Assembly: GCF_034427655.1 (NCBI RefSeq)
Contig: NZ_JAXOFX010000001.1
Location: forward strand, 496,001 to 560,000
Direction of reading: 5' to 3'
DNA from: Robertmurraya_A mangrovi
Lineage (GTDB): Bacteria > Bacillota > Bacilli > Bacillales > Cytobacillaceae
Length of the DNA stretch: 64,000 bases
Shown: positions 1 to 8,687 of the stretch, in pieces
How the letters are laid out: every line of letters begins with the position of its first letter
Position numbering within the stretch: position 1 is the stretch's first letter
Translations under genes and position numbers: made by a program
Notes under the pieces: model-generated
The model's input: the letters and a program-made list of their open reading frames with translations, nothing else
What the model was told of the DNA's origin: nothing
Databases searched by the model: none

Positions 1-1
1 T

Positions 2-349
2 TGGTCTGTAAGCTGTTATTTATGTAAAGAAGCAATGCCACAAGTAAATCAGTTTAGAGATGACTATAAAGAAAAATTAAACGTTATTGCTGTGCATATG
101 CCTCGTTCAGAGGAAGATTTAAACATTGAATTAATTAAATCAACAGCAGCAGAACATAACATTACACAACCTATTTTTGTTGACAGTGAACATAAATTAA
201 CAGATGCTTTCGAAAATCAGTATGTTCCTGCATATTATGTTTTCGACAAAGATGGAAAGCTTCGTCATTTCCAGGCAGGCGGAAGCGGTATGAAGATGCT
301 AGAAAAGCGTGTTAATCGAGTTTTAGATGAAATGGAAAAAAGCGAATAG
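2..349 (+). CDS. ykuV: Thiol-disulfide oxidoreductase YkuV, 5'-truncated by window edge
   Basis: C-terminal part of a thioredoxin-fold thiol-disulfide oxidoreductase; the N-terminus lies before the window. The frame is open from base 2 and reads W-S-V-S-C-Y-L-C-K, the CxxC redox site, followed by a charged helix and the segment V-P-A-Y-Y-V-F-D, which holds the cis-proline typical of thioredoxins. The rest matches my memory of B. subtilis YkuV almost residue for residue (about 148 residues when complete). No export signal can be judged because the start is missing. A later ATG at 35 is internal and would remove the active site, so it is not the start. A hairpin terminator follows the stop. Family assignment is firm; physiological substrate unknown. 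Confidence 0.93.
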   Translation, partial: WSVSCYLCKEAMPQVNQFRDDYKEKLNVIAVHMPRSEEDLNIELIKSTAAEHNITQPIFVDSEHKLTDAFENQYVPAYYVFDKDGKLRHFQAGGSGMKMLEKRVNRVLDEMEKSE

Positions 350-361
350 TGGTTTATAGGT

Positions 362-390
362 GGTCAGGCATATGCTTGACCTCTTTTTTA
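362..390 (+). terminator. Intrinsic terminator after ykuV
   Basis: GGTCA-g-GCA / TGC-t-TGACC hairpin followed by CTCTTTTTTA, 13 bases after the ykuV stop. Confidence 0.75.
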
Positions 391-563
391 TTAAAGGATA
401 ATTAAAATTTTCAAAAAAAGTAGAAAATTCGAATAAAGGGGTAGAAAAATATTTCGAAAACCGATATATTTATATTTATGTTCTCTTATTATATGTTAAT
501 AGGATTATGTAAAGTTAATTACGTCAGGAAAAGCTTGATGCATCATGAAAGGAGGAAAATACC

Positions 564-2318
564 TTGGAAACTTTTAAGAAGTTAAAAGAATTTTATTGGC
601 CTTTTAAGAATTATTTCTTTTGGTCAATGGGTTTCCTATTATTAATTACGGGGATCACCGTTATTTATCCTATGATACTTCAAATTACCATTGATGATGT
701 TGTCATTGGCGGTAAGTATGAATTGATCCCTTATTTAGCACTTGGTTTTATTGGAATTATGGCAGTAAAAGGAATTGGGACCTTCATCCATCAATATACC
801 GGTGATTTATTTGGAATCACAAGTGTATATAAACTTAGAAACTCGTTATATGAGAAACTGCAATTTTTACCGTTTCGTTATTATGACAATGCAAAAACGG
901 GGGACCTAATGTCACGCTTAACAGCTGATGTGGAAGGGTTTAGATTTTTCCTATCGTTTGGTTTTGCCGAGTTAGTTCGGTTTATTTTATTAATTGGTAT
1001 CAGCGTTTCAGTCATGTTTTATTACTCAATCCCATTAACCATTGTAACGCTAATTACTTTACCATTTTTAGCTTTCGTTACTTTTCGCTTTGACAAGGCC
1101 GTTCACCCTGCGTTTCGTGGTATTCGTAAGTCATTCGGAAAGCTCAATACGAAAGTACAAGAAAATATTAGTGGAATCAATACCGTAAAGTCATTATCTA
1201 GAGAAGATTTTGAGATTAATAAATTTAATGATTCAAACGGGGATTATAAAGATAAGTATATCTTCACCTCTAATATTTGGGCGAAGTATTTCCCTCTAAT
1301 GGAGTTCTTAGGAAATGTAAGTGTTGTCCTTCTGCTTGCTTATGGCGGTTATTTAGTCATTAATGGACAGTTAAAACCTGGTGAATTGGTCGCGTTCTAT
1401 AGTTTAGTGTGGTATATAATGTGGCCGATAATGAACCTTGGGTTTGTTGTTAACTTATTCTCACAATCTAAAGCTTCTGGTGAAAGATTACTTGAAATAT
1501 TGGAAGCGGAAAACGAAATTAAGGAAAAAGACGGATCGGTTTACCTTGAGAGACTTCAAGGTGATGTAGAATTTAAAAATGTTACTTTGAAATACACAGA
1601 AGATGATGCAGAAGCATTAAATGAAATCAGTTTTAAAGCTCATCCTGGGAAAGTAATTGGTTTACTTGGGTCAACAGGTTCTGGTAAAACAAGTATTACT
1701 CAGTTGATGACAAGGTTTTATGAGCCAACAGAAGGTGATGTACTCATTGATGGCATCAATGTGAAAGAATTCTCATTGCGTTCATTAAGAAGCAATATCG
1801 GGTTTGTTCTTCAAGAATCATTTTTGTTTTCATCGACCATCAAAGCCAACATTTCATACGGTCGACCAGAGGCAACGATGGAAGAGATTATAGAGGCAGC
1901 TAAGAAAGCCCAAGCACATGACTTTATAATGGAGTTACCAGATGGATATGACACCATGCTTGGTGAAAGAGGAATGGGCTTATCTGGTGGACAAAAGCAA
2001 CGTATTGCCATTGCTCGTGCGATTTGTGTAAATCCTAGCATTTTAATTTTGGATGATGCTACAAGTGCTGTAGATATGGAAACAGAATTCAAAATTCAAA
2101 AAGCACTGATGGAAGTCATGAAGGGTCGAACAACTTTTATTATTGCCCATCGCATTTCTTCATTAAAGCATGCAGATGAAATATTAGTTTTAGAAAATGG
2201 CAGCATTGTTGAACGAGGTAAGCATGAACAACTTCTTAAAAATAATGGACCATATCAACGTGTATACGATATTCAATATCAGGACCAAAAAGAAATTCTT
2301 CATTCGCATACAGGTTAA
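564..2318 (+). CDS. yknU: Heterodimeric ABC exporter subunit, degenerate ATPase half (YknU-like)
   Basis: Half-size ABC exporter: six membrane helices (about residues 15-300) then an ATPase domain. Walker A G-S-T-G-S-G-K-T lies near residue 370, the signature L-S-G-G-Q near 473, Walker B I-L-I-L-D-D near 493 and the switch histidine in A-H-R near 529. The residue after Walker B, normally the catalytic glutamate, is aspartate, which marks the inactive site of a heterodimer. It starts with TTG behind AAAGGAGG. The next gene, 12 bases on, encodes the partner. Lengths (584 and 608) and order fit B. subtilis YknU/YknV; YfiB/YfiC is an alternative. Substrate unknown, probably a drug or lipid-like compound. 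Confidence 0.85.
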   Translation: METFKKLKEFYWPFKNYFFWSMGFLLLITGITVIYPMILQITIDDVVIGGKYELIPYLALGFIGIMAVKGIGTFIHQYTGDLFGITSVYKLRNSLYEKLQFLPFRYYDNAKTGDLMSRLTADVEGFRFFLSFGFAELVRFILLIGISVSVMFYYSIPLTIVTLITLPFLAFVTFRFDKAVHPAFRGIRKSFGKLNTKVQENISGINTVKSLSREDFEINKFNDSNGDYKDKYIFTSNIWAKYFPLMEFLGNVSVVLLLAYGGYLVINGQLKPGELVAFYSLVWYIMWPIMNLGFVVNLFSQSKASGERLLEILEAENEIKEKDGSVYLERLQGDVEFKNVTLKYTEDDAEALNEISFKAHPGKVIGLLGSTGSGKTSITQLMTRFYEPTEGDVLIDGINVKEFSLRSLRSNIGFVLQESFLFSSTIKANISYGRPEATMEEIIEAAKKAQAHDFIMELPDGYDTMLGERGMGLSGGQKQRIAIARAICVNPSILILDDATSAVDMETEFKIQKALMEVMKGRTTFIIAHRISSLKHADEILVLENGSIVERGKHEQLLKNNGPYQRVYDIQYQDQKEILHSHTG

Positions 2319-2330
2319 GGGGGTGGCAAG

Positions 2331-4157
2331 ATGAAGAATAGAGAACAAAAAGTTAACAGCAATGCATTAAAAAGATTTCAATATTCGACGGAACAAGTGA
2401 TTGAAAAACCTTTTAACTGGAAACAAATGCTGAGGTTGTTCAGTTACATGAAGCCTTATCGTAAGAATTTACTTCCACTATCCATCATAATGGTTATTAT
2501 CAATACAGCTATCAGATTAATCATCCCAATATTAATTGGGGTATACACATTAGATAGAGCAGTGGTTAATAAAGACACTGGGTTGTTGACTACATTAGTA
2601 TTAATTATCGCAGGCTTATACATTGTTTCTTATGGAGCTAACTTTTTTAGAATTAAATGGATGAATCAGCTTGGGCAAAGTGTCATTTATGATTTAAGGA
2701 AGCATTTATTTACACACGTGCAAAACTTATCTCATCGATTCTTTGATCAACGTTCGGCAGGTTCTATTCTTGTACGTATTATGAATGACATCAATTCTCT
2801 ACAGGAACTTTTCACAAATGGTGTCATTAACTTATTAATGGATGTCATCCTTTTAGTTGGGGTTTGTATTATCCTATTCTCTTTAAGTCCAGAGTTAACA
2901 CTGGCCATTATGGTTATTTTGCCAATTATGTTCTTTATTTCAACTAGCTTACGTCGAAATATTCGTCGTTCTTGGCAAACCGTTCGCTTAAAGCAATCAA
3001 AACTTAATTCCCATTTAAATGAAAGCATCCAGGGGATACGAGTTACCCAATCATTCACTCAAGAAAGAGAAAACATGGCTTTTTTTGATGGGGTAAACAC
3101 AGAAACTTTTGAAAGCTGGAGAGATGCTTCGAAGAAAAATGCCATGTTTAGACCATTAGTGGAGTTAACGAATGCACTAGGGACAGCTGTTTTGATATGG
3201 TATGGTGCTCACCTAATACAAGGTGGGAACATTAGTATTGGAGTGTTTGTTTCTTTTGCTTTTTATTTAGGAATGTTCTGGGAGCCAATTTCTCGTTTAG
3301 GAATGGTTTATAACCAGCTCTTAATGGGAATGGCTTCTTCAGAAAGAATCTTTGAATTCTTAGATGAAAAGCCGATTGTGGCGGAGAGCTCCAACCCTAC
3401 GGAATTAGCAGATATTAAAGGTCATATTCAATTTGAAGATGTAGTCTTCTCGTATGATGAGAAGAGAACGGCACTTAAAGGAATTTCTTTAGAAATGAAG
3501 GAAGGCCAGACAGTCGCTTTAGTAGGGCACACAGGTTCTGGTAAAACAACGATTGCTAACTTGATTAGCAGGTTTTATGATCCTACTAGTGGTACAGTTA
3601 AAATTGACGGGATTGACTTAAAGGACGTTTCACTTAAGAGCCTAAGACATCAGATTAGTGTTGTTCTACAAGATACTTTTATTTTTTCAGGGACGATTAT
3701 TGAAAACATTCGTTTTGGAAATCCTGCCGCAACTGATGAAGAAGTGAAAAAAGCTGCTGAAGCGGTTGGGGCTAATGCTTTTATTGAAAAACTTCCAAAA
3801 GGCTATGAGACAGAAGTAGAGGAGCGAGGGAATATTCTTTCTGTAGGAGAACGGCAATTGCTTTCCTTTGCAAGGGCGTTGTTAGCTAATCCTCGAATTC
3901 TCATTTTAGACGAGGCAACAGCAAGTATTGATACAGAGTCGGAAATGAAAATCCAAGAAGCATTAAAGACATTGTTACAAGGCAGAACGGCTATTATCAT
4001 TGCCCATCGCCTATCAACGATAAGAGAAGCTGATAAGATATTTGTTTTAGATCATGGGGAAATCCTTGAACAAGGCAACCATACTCAATTGATGGAACTT
4101 AAAGGAGAGTACTATCACCTAATTAAAGCACAATTTAATATGTTAAATGCAGGGTAG
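2331..4157 (+). CDS. yknV: Heterodimeric ABC exporter subunit, catalytic half (YknV-like)
   Basis: Partner of the preceding ABC half-transporter. About 40 cytoplasmic residues precede six membrane helices; the ATPase domain has Walker A G-H-T-G-S-G-K-T near residue 398, a divergent signature L-S-V-G-E near 503, Walker B I-L-I-L-D-E with the catalytic glutamate near 523, and the switch histidine near 558. The divergent signature here and the Asp-for-Glu change in the partner would both fall in the same composite site, leaving one active and one degenerate ATP site, as in the BmrCD/TmrAB type. ATG start behind AAGGGGGTGG, 12 bases after yknU, so the two are surely cotranscribed. A terminator follows. 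Confidence 0.86.
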   Translation: MKNREQKVNSNALKRFQYSTEQVIEKPFNWKQMLRLFSYMKPYRKNLLPLSIIMVIINTAIRLIIPILIGVYTLDRAVVNKDTGLLTTLVLIIAGLYIVSYGANFFRIKWMNQLGQSVIYDLRKHLFTHVQNLSHRFFDQRSAGSILVRIMNDINSLQELFTNGVINLLMDVILLVGVCIILFSLSPELTLAIMVILPIMFFISTSLRRNIRRSWQTVRLKQSKLNSHLNESIQGIRVTQSFTQERENMAFFDGVNTETFESWRDASKKNAMFRPLVELTNALGTAVLIWYGAHLIQGGNISIGVFVSFAFYLGMFWEPISRLGMVYNQLLMGMASSERIFEFLDEKPIVAESSNPTELADIKGHIQFEDVVFSYDEKRTALKGISLEMKEGQTVALVGHTGSGKTTIANLISRFYDPTSGTVKIDGIDLKDVSLKSLRHQISVVLQDTFIFSGTIIENIRFGNPAATDEEVKKAAEAVGANAFIEKLPKGYETEVEERGNILSVGERQLLSFARALLANPRILILDEATASIDTESEMKIQEALKTLLQGRTAIIIAHRLSTIREADKIFVLDHGEILEQGNHTQLMELKGEYYHLIKAQFNMLNAG

Positions 4158-4162
4158 TACAG

Positions 4163-4189
4163 AAAGTCTCCATTTGATGGGGACTTTTT
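4163..4189 (+). terminator. Intrinsic terminator after the ABC exporter genes
   Basis: AAAGTCTCC / GGGGACTTTTT hairpin with a T-run, directly after the second ABC gene. Confidence 0.75.
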
Positions 4190-4274
4190 GTATTTCTGTA
4201 GTAACTTTTTTTTCTATTACTCGTCGAAGTATATAAGAACTAAAGATTATTCTACGGAAAAACGAGGTGTTAAT

Positions 4275-5201
4275 GTGAAAGTAAAAACGAGTGTCTTTAT
4301 TAGCTTTCTTCTAGCTTGTACTCTTATTTTTAGCGGTTGTAGTAGTGATTCAAAGTCGAGTGAGTACAAAGAAGCATCGAAAGCGGATATGGCGGAGGAC
4401 CGCGCTGTTGAAAGTGAAAACAACTCTGTCTCAATTGCTGAAGGGGAGAAAAAAGAAATAAGTGCTGCTACTAGTAAGGCCAATCAAACTGATTCATCTA
4501 GGATGGTGATATATAACGCTCATTTAAGCATACTTGTAAAAGATTTTCAAAAGGCTGTCTCGAATATAGAAGAGAAAATCAAAGGTTATGGTGGCTATGT
4601 AGTAGACTCCAATGTGTACAGAGACGGGGAAACCTATTTAAATGGGACAATCACGGTCAGGATACCATCTGAGAACTTTCAAGCATTTATTAGCGATACA
4701 GAAGGCATAGCAGTAAAAGTAAACGAGCGTACGATTACAGGTCAGGATGTTACAGAGGAATATGTAGATTTAGAGTCTAGATTAAAATCAAAACGAGTAG
4801 TCGAAGAAAGATTACTTGATTTTATGTCTAAAGCTGCAAAGACAGAAGATTTACTAAGAATATCTAGTGATTTATCAGCAATCCAAGAAGAAATAGAAGT
4901 GATACTGGGAAGGATGAAATTCTTGAAAAATCAAACTTCCTTCTCTACAGTGACATTAAATTTAAACGAGGATCAAGTGAAAGTTCCTGCGTTTAATGAT
5001 GAAAAGTTAAATACATGGGAAAAAACAAAGAAACAATTTGTTAGCAGTGCAAACTTCATTATAACGATGCTATCAGGATTGGTGATTTTTATATTTGGAA
5101 ATGTACCTATTCTTCTGTTCCTAGGCTTCATTGGTGCATTTATATATATTGTCATTAAGAGGATTAATAAAAACCGTTCACAAACTCCACCGGGAAGCTA
5201 A
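4275..5201 (+). CDS. DUF4349-type membrane-anchored lipoprotein
   Basis: Predicted lipoprotein of 308 residues. The GTG at 4275 is chosen because GAGGTG lies just upstream and it gives a proper signal peptide with lipobox I-F-S-G-C (Cys22); an earlier in-frame ATG at 4188 lacks a ribosome site and sits on the upstream terminator. A Ser/Glu/Lys-rich linker is followed by a globular part with the R-M-V-I-Y-N-A-H start typical of DUF4349, a charged coiled-coil stretch (about residues 160-225) and a C-terminal membrane segment (about 260-300) ending in basic residues. Family members are envelope proteins of unknown role. It appears to be a single-gene unit. Confidence 0.75.
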   Translation: MKVKTSVFISFLLACTLIFSGCSSDSKSSEYKEASKADMAEDRAVESENNSVSIAEGEKKEISAATSKANQTDSSRMVIYNAHLSILVKDFQKAVSNIEEKIKGYGGYVVDSNVYRDGETYLNGTITVRIPSENFQAFISDTEGIAVKVNERTITGQDVTEEYVDLESRLKSKRVVEERLLDFMSKAAKTEDLLRISSDLSAIQEEIEVILGRMKFLKNQTSFSTVTLNLNEDQVKVPAFNDEKLNTWEKTKKQFVSSANFIITMLSGLVIFIFGNVPILLFLGFIGAFIYIVIKRINKNRSQTPPGS

Positions 5202-5356
5202 CTTTAGAATAGAATCTTTTATAATAAAAGTCTTTTCATTTATCGTTATTATGCTAAAATGAGGGAGATTTAAAAAGGCTGTTTTGTAAGACTTATATCG
5301 ATAGGGAAATAGTTTTAGCGGATAGCCTTTAAAAAAGTACTTCCGGGGGATTAATG

Positions 5357-6016
5357 ATGAAAAAAGAGTTTGCAGTAATTGGTCTTGGTCGTTTCGGCGG
5401 GAGTATCTGCCGTGCACTTGCTGAGCAAGGAATGGAAGTAATGGCGATTGATAACAATGCTGATAGAGTAAATGAATTTGCCATGATCGCTTCTCATGCT
5501 GTTATGGGAGATTCTACAGACGAATCAGTATTAAAAAGCTTAGGGATTCGCAATTTTGATCATGTTATTGTCGCAATTGGTGACGATATTCAAGCAAGTA
5601 TACTAACTACGCTGATATTAAAAGAACTAGGGGTAAATAACATTACGGTTAAAGCACAAAACGATTATCACGAGAAAGTGTTAAGAAAAATTGGTGCGGA
5701 TCATGTCGTACACCCTGAGAGAGATATGGGCAAGAGAATAGCGCATAATATAGTTTCGAATAATGTATTAGATTATTTAGAGCTATCTGATGAGCACAGT
5801 ATCGTAGAGATAGTAGCGAATGACCGACTAGCTGGACATACAATTATTGATTTAGATATCCGTGCTAAATATGGAATAAATATTGTAGCGATTAAAAGAG
5901 GCAAAGATATTATTGTTTCTCCTCAAGCAAATGAAATGATTTATGAAGCGGATATTTTAATTGTAATTGGGGCAGATGGAGATATTTCTAGGTTTGAAAA
6001 GAAAGTGATGATCTAA
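5357..6016 (+). CDS. ktrC: KtrC, cytoplasmic gating subunit of a Ktr potassium channel
   Basis: RCK-type regulator of potassium uptake, acting as an octameric ring under a KtrD/KtrB pore. The N-terminal Rossmann domain has G-L-G-R-F-G-G-S (nucleotide loop, residues 9-16) and the acidic end of strand two in M-A-I-D-N-N; the C-terminal TrkA_C domain (about 135-219) is where c-di-AMP binds in the family. The protein matches my memory of B. subtilis KtrC (YkqB) closely. Two ATG codons are adjacent (5354, 5357); the second has better spacing to GGGGG and matches the known N-terminus. No pore gene is nearby, as in B. subtilis. A promoter-like TAAAAT is at 5255. Convergent with rnjA. Confidence 0.93.
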   Translation: MKKEFAVIGLGRFGGSICRALAEQGMEVMAIDNNADRVNEFAMIASHAVMGDSTDESVLKSLGIRNFDHVIVAIGDDIQASILTTLILKELGVNNITVKAQNDYHEKVLRKIGADHVVHPERDMGKRIAHNIVSNNVLDYLELSDEHSIVEIVANDRLAGHTIIDLDIRAKYGINIVAIKRGKDIIVSPQANEMIYEADILIVIGADGDISRFEKKVMI

Positions 6017-6020
6017 CAAA

Positions 6021-6050
6021 AAAAAGCACTCGGAAATCCGAGTGCTTTTT
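6021..6050. terminator. Bidirectional terminator between ktrC and rnjA
   Basis: AAAAAGCACTCGG / CCGAGTGCTTTTT with a four-base loop; A- and T-runs on both sides serve both convergent genes. Confidence 0.85.
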
Positions 6051-6051
6051 A

Positions 6052-7719
6052 TTATACTTCCATAATTATAGGAAGTATCATTGGACGGCGTTTTGTTTTT
6101 TCATATAGGAATGGAGTAAGTGTATCTGTAATTTCATTTTTAATTTCAGACCACTGAGTTGTTTTTCTCTCCATCACTTTATTTAAGTGTTTAGAAATAA
6201 GTGTTTGAGCATCATTGATAAGATCTCCTGATTCTCTCATATATACAAATCCTCTAGAGATAATATCAGGCCCTGCAGCGATCTTAAAGTCTTTCATGTT
6301 AATGCTCACTACCACAACAACTAAACCTTCTTCAGAAAGGATCCTACGGTCTCTCAGGACGATATTACCAATATCCCCAATACCGCTTCCGTCAATATAG
6401 ACATTACCTGAAGGGATTTTACCTGCCACTTGTCCAGTATCTTCACTTAAGGCAAGTACTTCTCCGTTGTCCATAATAAAACAATTTTCTTCTTCCACAC
6501 CACAATCCACCGCATGTTTCGCGTGCATTTTTTGCATACGATACTCACCATGTATTGGCATGAAGAATTTAGGTTTCATTAGGCGAAGCATAAGCTTTTG
6601 CTCTTCTTGACCACCGTGACCAGAAGTGTGAATATCACTTAGTTTGCCGTGTATAACATCAGCACCGGCACGGAATAACATATTAATTGTTCTACTTACA
6701 CTAATCGTATTTCCTGGAATAGGTGAAGATGAGAATACAACTGTATCACCAGGAATAATTTGAATTTGACGGTGAGTCCCATTCGCGATACGTGATAAAG
6801 CAGCCATTGGTTCTCCTTGGCTTCCTGTACAAAGAATCGTAACTTTATTGGCAGGAAGTCGGTTGATTTGTCCGGAGTCAATAAAAGTATCTTTAGGTGC
6901 TCTAATATATCCTAAATCTTGGCCAATCGAGATAGCTGCTTCCATACTGCGACCAAAGACGGCAATCTTTCTTCCGTGGGCTACAGCCGCTTCCGTTACC
7001 TGTTGTAGGCGGTGAATATTAGATGCAAAAGTTGCAAAGATAATACGTCCTTCTACTTTTCTAAAAATCTCATGGATGCTTTCCCCAACACGACGTTCCG
7101 ACATAGTAAAGTCAGGAATCTCACTATTTGTACTGTCTGATAGTAAGCAGAGTACTCCTTCTTTTCCGATTTCAGCCATCTTTGTTAGGTTAGCAGGCTC
7201 TCCAACTGGAGTAAAATCAAACTTGAAGTCTCCTGTGTGTACAACTTGTCCTGGAGGAGTCTTAACAACGATACCATATGAATCAGGAATACTATGGGTT
7301 GTTCTAAAAAAAGTTACCGATGTTTTTCTAAATTTAATAATATCGTCTTCTTGTATTTCATGAAGTTTTGCTGTTCTTAATAAGCCATGTTCTTCTAATT
7401 TATTACGAATGAGTCCTAATGCAAGCTTCCCTCCGTAAATGGGAACATTTACTTGACGAAGTAGATAGGGAATCCCACCAATATGGTCCTCGTGACCATG
7501 AGTGACAAATAATCCTTTGATTTTGTCTTCGTTCTTAACTAAATAAGTGTAATCCGGTATTACGTAATCGATTCCAAGTAATTCATCCTCAGGAAACTTA
7601 ATTCCAGCGTCAATAAGGATAATTTCATCTTGGAATTGAACACCATAAGTGTTTTTACCAATCTCGCCAAGTCCACCCAGGGCAAACACGGCAGTTTGGT
7701 CGTTCTTAACAAATTTCAT
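6052..7719 (-). CDS. rnjA: Ribonuclease J1
   Basis: RNase J1, an endo- and 5'-to-3' exoribonuclease central to mRNA decay and 16S rRNA maturation. The 555 residues equal the B. subtilis length. The metallo-beta-lactamase motif T-H-G-H-E-D-H-I-G-G places zinc ligands at His74, His76, Asp78 and His79; the second conserved element is H-T-G-D-F-K-F-D, and the beta-CASP region includes F-A-S-N-I-H-R. The motif H-T-S-G-H-G-G-Q-E-E lies near residue 370 and a C-terminal domain follows I-I-S-R-G-F-V-Y-M. It starts 3 bases after rpoY, with which it forms a conserved operon. Confidence 0.97.
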   Translation of the reverse strand: MKFVKNDQTAVFALGGLGEIGKNTYGVQFQDEIILIDAGIKFPEDELLGIDYVIPDYTYLVKNEDKIKGLFVTHGHEDHIGGIPYLLRQVNVPIYGGKLALGLIRNKLEEHGLLRTAKLHEIQEDDIIKFRKTSVTFFRTTHSIPDSYGIVVKTPPGQVVHTGDFKFDFTPVGEPANLTKMAEIGKEGVLCLLSDSTNSEIPDFTMSERRVGESIHEIFRKVEGRIIFATFASNIHRLQQVTEAAVAHGRKIAVFGRSMEAAISIGQDLGYIRAPKDTFIDSGQINRLPANKVTILCTGSQGEPMAALSRIANGTHRQIQIIPGDTVVFSSSPIPGNTISVSRTINMLFRAGADVIHGKLSDIHTSGHGGQEEQKLMLRLMKPKFFMPIHGEYRMQKMHAKHAVDCGVEEENCFIMDNGEVLALSEDTGQVAGKIPSGNVYIDGSGIGDIGNIVLRDRRILSEEGLVVVVVSINMKDFKIAAGPDIISRGFVYMRESGDLINDAQTLISKHLNKVMERKTTQWSEIKNEITDTLTPFLYEKTKRRPMILPIIMEV

Positions 7720-7722
7720 AAT

Positions 7723-7938
7723 CTATTCAATCTCCAATACTGTAAAATCTTCGCTTTGTTGCTCGTATTCTAAAAATGCACCTGTTACAGGTGTTACAAA
7801 CTCAATATTATAAGGTCTATCGGCTAATTTATTTCGTACGTCTTTTTCTGAATCCCCTTCAACGTAAACGGTTTTTGTTTTCTCTCTAACAGGGACTTGT
7901 TTAATCGATTCTTGATAATAAACTTTAAAAATCATCAT
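7723..7938 (-). CDS. rpoY: RNA polymerase epsilon subunit RpoY
   Basis: Small accessory subunit of Firmicutes RNA polymerase (YkzG), 71 residues. It begins M-I-F-K-V-Y-Y-Q and carries the conserved V-P-V-R-E-K-T-K-T segment. Two adjacent ATG codons exist; AAGGAG lies 6 bases from the first and 9 from the second, so the start could be 7938 or 7935. Always next to rnjA in Bacilli, as here, which links transcription and RNA decay genes in one operon. No promoter could be placed with confidence upstream. Confidence 0.93.
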   Translation of the reverse strand: MMIFKVYYQESIKQVPVREKTKTVYVEGDSEKDVRNKLADRPYNIEFVTPVTGAFLEYEQQSEDFTVLEIE

Positions 7939-8009
7939 ATTTCGCTCCTTCTTCCGATAATCGCTCTTTCTATTATATAAAAAAAAACAAAGGATTACAT
8001 GTTTTTTCT

Positions 8010-8290
8010 TTAGAAGTTGTTACATACCTTAATTGGTAATTATTTTATTTTATATGTTAGCCAGCATTTAACCTTATTTTATAAGGGAAAACAGAGGTTA
8101 AAACTAAAATAAATTTATGATTAAACGCATACTTTTACTAAGTAAGTACAATTATGCAGTTTAGACGTTTTAAAAAATATAATAAAAAATAGAACTTATC
8201 TTCTATAAAGATAATAAATATGAAAAAAGATACTAATTACCAATTTACAATAAGGAAGGAGCCCTTCGCAAGTTAGAAGGGCTCATTTTT
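8010..8290 (+). ncRNA. Possible small RNA with terminator, upstream of a cationic peptide gene
   Basis: The 390-base stretch between rpoY and the small peptide gene has no convincing plus-strand gene, yet it ends in a strong plus-oriented terminator (8259-8290). Upstream lies a nested hairpin: TTTAACCT (8067-8074) pairs with AGGTTAAA (8095-8102), and CCTTA/TAAGG folds inside it. A weak TTGTTA...TTATTT promoter-like pair lies near 8016-8044. Together these could mark a short RNA. Alternatively the hairpin at 8259 ends the minus-strand peptide transcript. Low confidence; transcript data would decide. Confidence 0.25.
8259..8290 (+). terminator. Intrinsic terminator, 9-bp perfect stem
   Basis: GAGCCCTTC (8259-8267) / GAAGGGCTC (8276-8284) followed by ATTTTTATCATTTTT on the plus strand. 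On the minus strand the tail is CTTCCTTATT, weaker but usable for the peptide gene at 8332-8403. Confidence 0.7.
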
Positions 8291-8331
8291 ATCATTTTTA
8301 TTTTTAATTAGCGAAATTAGAGACAATAGTA

Positions 8332-8403
8332 CTAAGCAATCGATTTCTTGCGAAGTAAATCTTTCCACTGTTTAGCTAGTTTATCTTTTATCTTTTTTAA
8401 CAT
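8332..8403 (-). CDS. Putative 23-residue cationic amphipathic peptide
   Basis: Short reading frame with a textbook ribosome site: AAGGAGATGATC ends 2 bases before the ATG, with 8 bases from AAGGAG to the start. The peptide reads M-L-K-K-I-K-D-K-L-A-K-Q-W-K-D-L-L-R-K-K-S-I-A: ten Lys/Arg against three Asp, hydrophobic residues spaced every 3-4, as in an amphipathic helix. A hairpin terminator lies about 50 bases past the stop. It is unrelated in direction to the flanking transporter gene. I do not recognise a family; a membrane-active peptide, a small regulator or a leader peptide are all possible. The promoter was not identified. Confidence 0.5.
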   Translation of the reverse strand: MLKKIKDKLAKQWKDLLRKKSIA

Positions 8404-8687
8404 CGGATCATCTCCTTATACTAATTTCTAACGTTCAAAGTAGGAAATTAAGGGTTTTCTTTCGTCTACTCTTTTTATTACTAATAGTATATGGAAAAGT
8501 AGATTTTTCTCTCATGGATAAAGATGGAACAAAATACATATTTCTTTAGCAATCCTAAATAATTTTAATTAAAAAAGTTTAAATGTGCTGTATAATATAC
8601 ATTATTTGTATTTGATAAATATAACTAGTGTTATTTGGACTATCATTACAAAAATATAATAGAGAGTTTAGTTAGCGAGGGATCGAG

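Noticed and set aside
6215..7363. Plus-strand open frames inside rnjA
   Set aside because: Shadows of the minus-strand gene, without ribosome sites or recognisable products.
8222..8275. 17-codon plus-strand ATG frame just before the terminator at 8259
   Set aside because: No ribosome site and the frame ends within the terminator loop.
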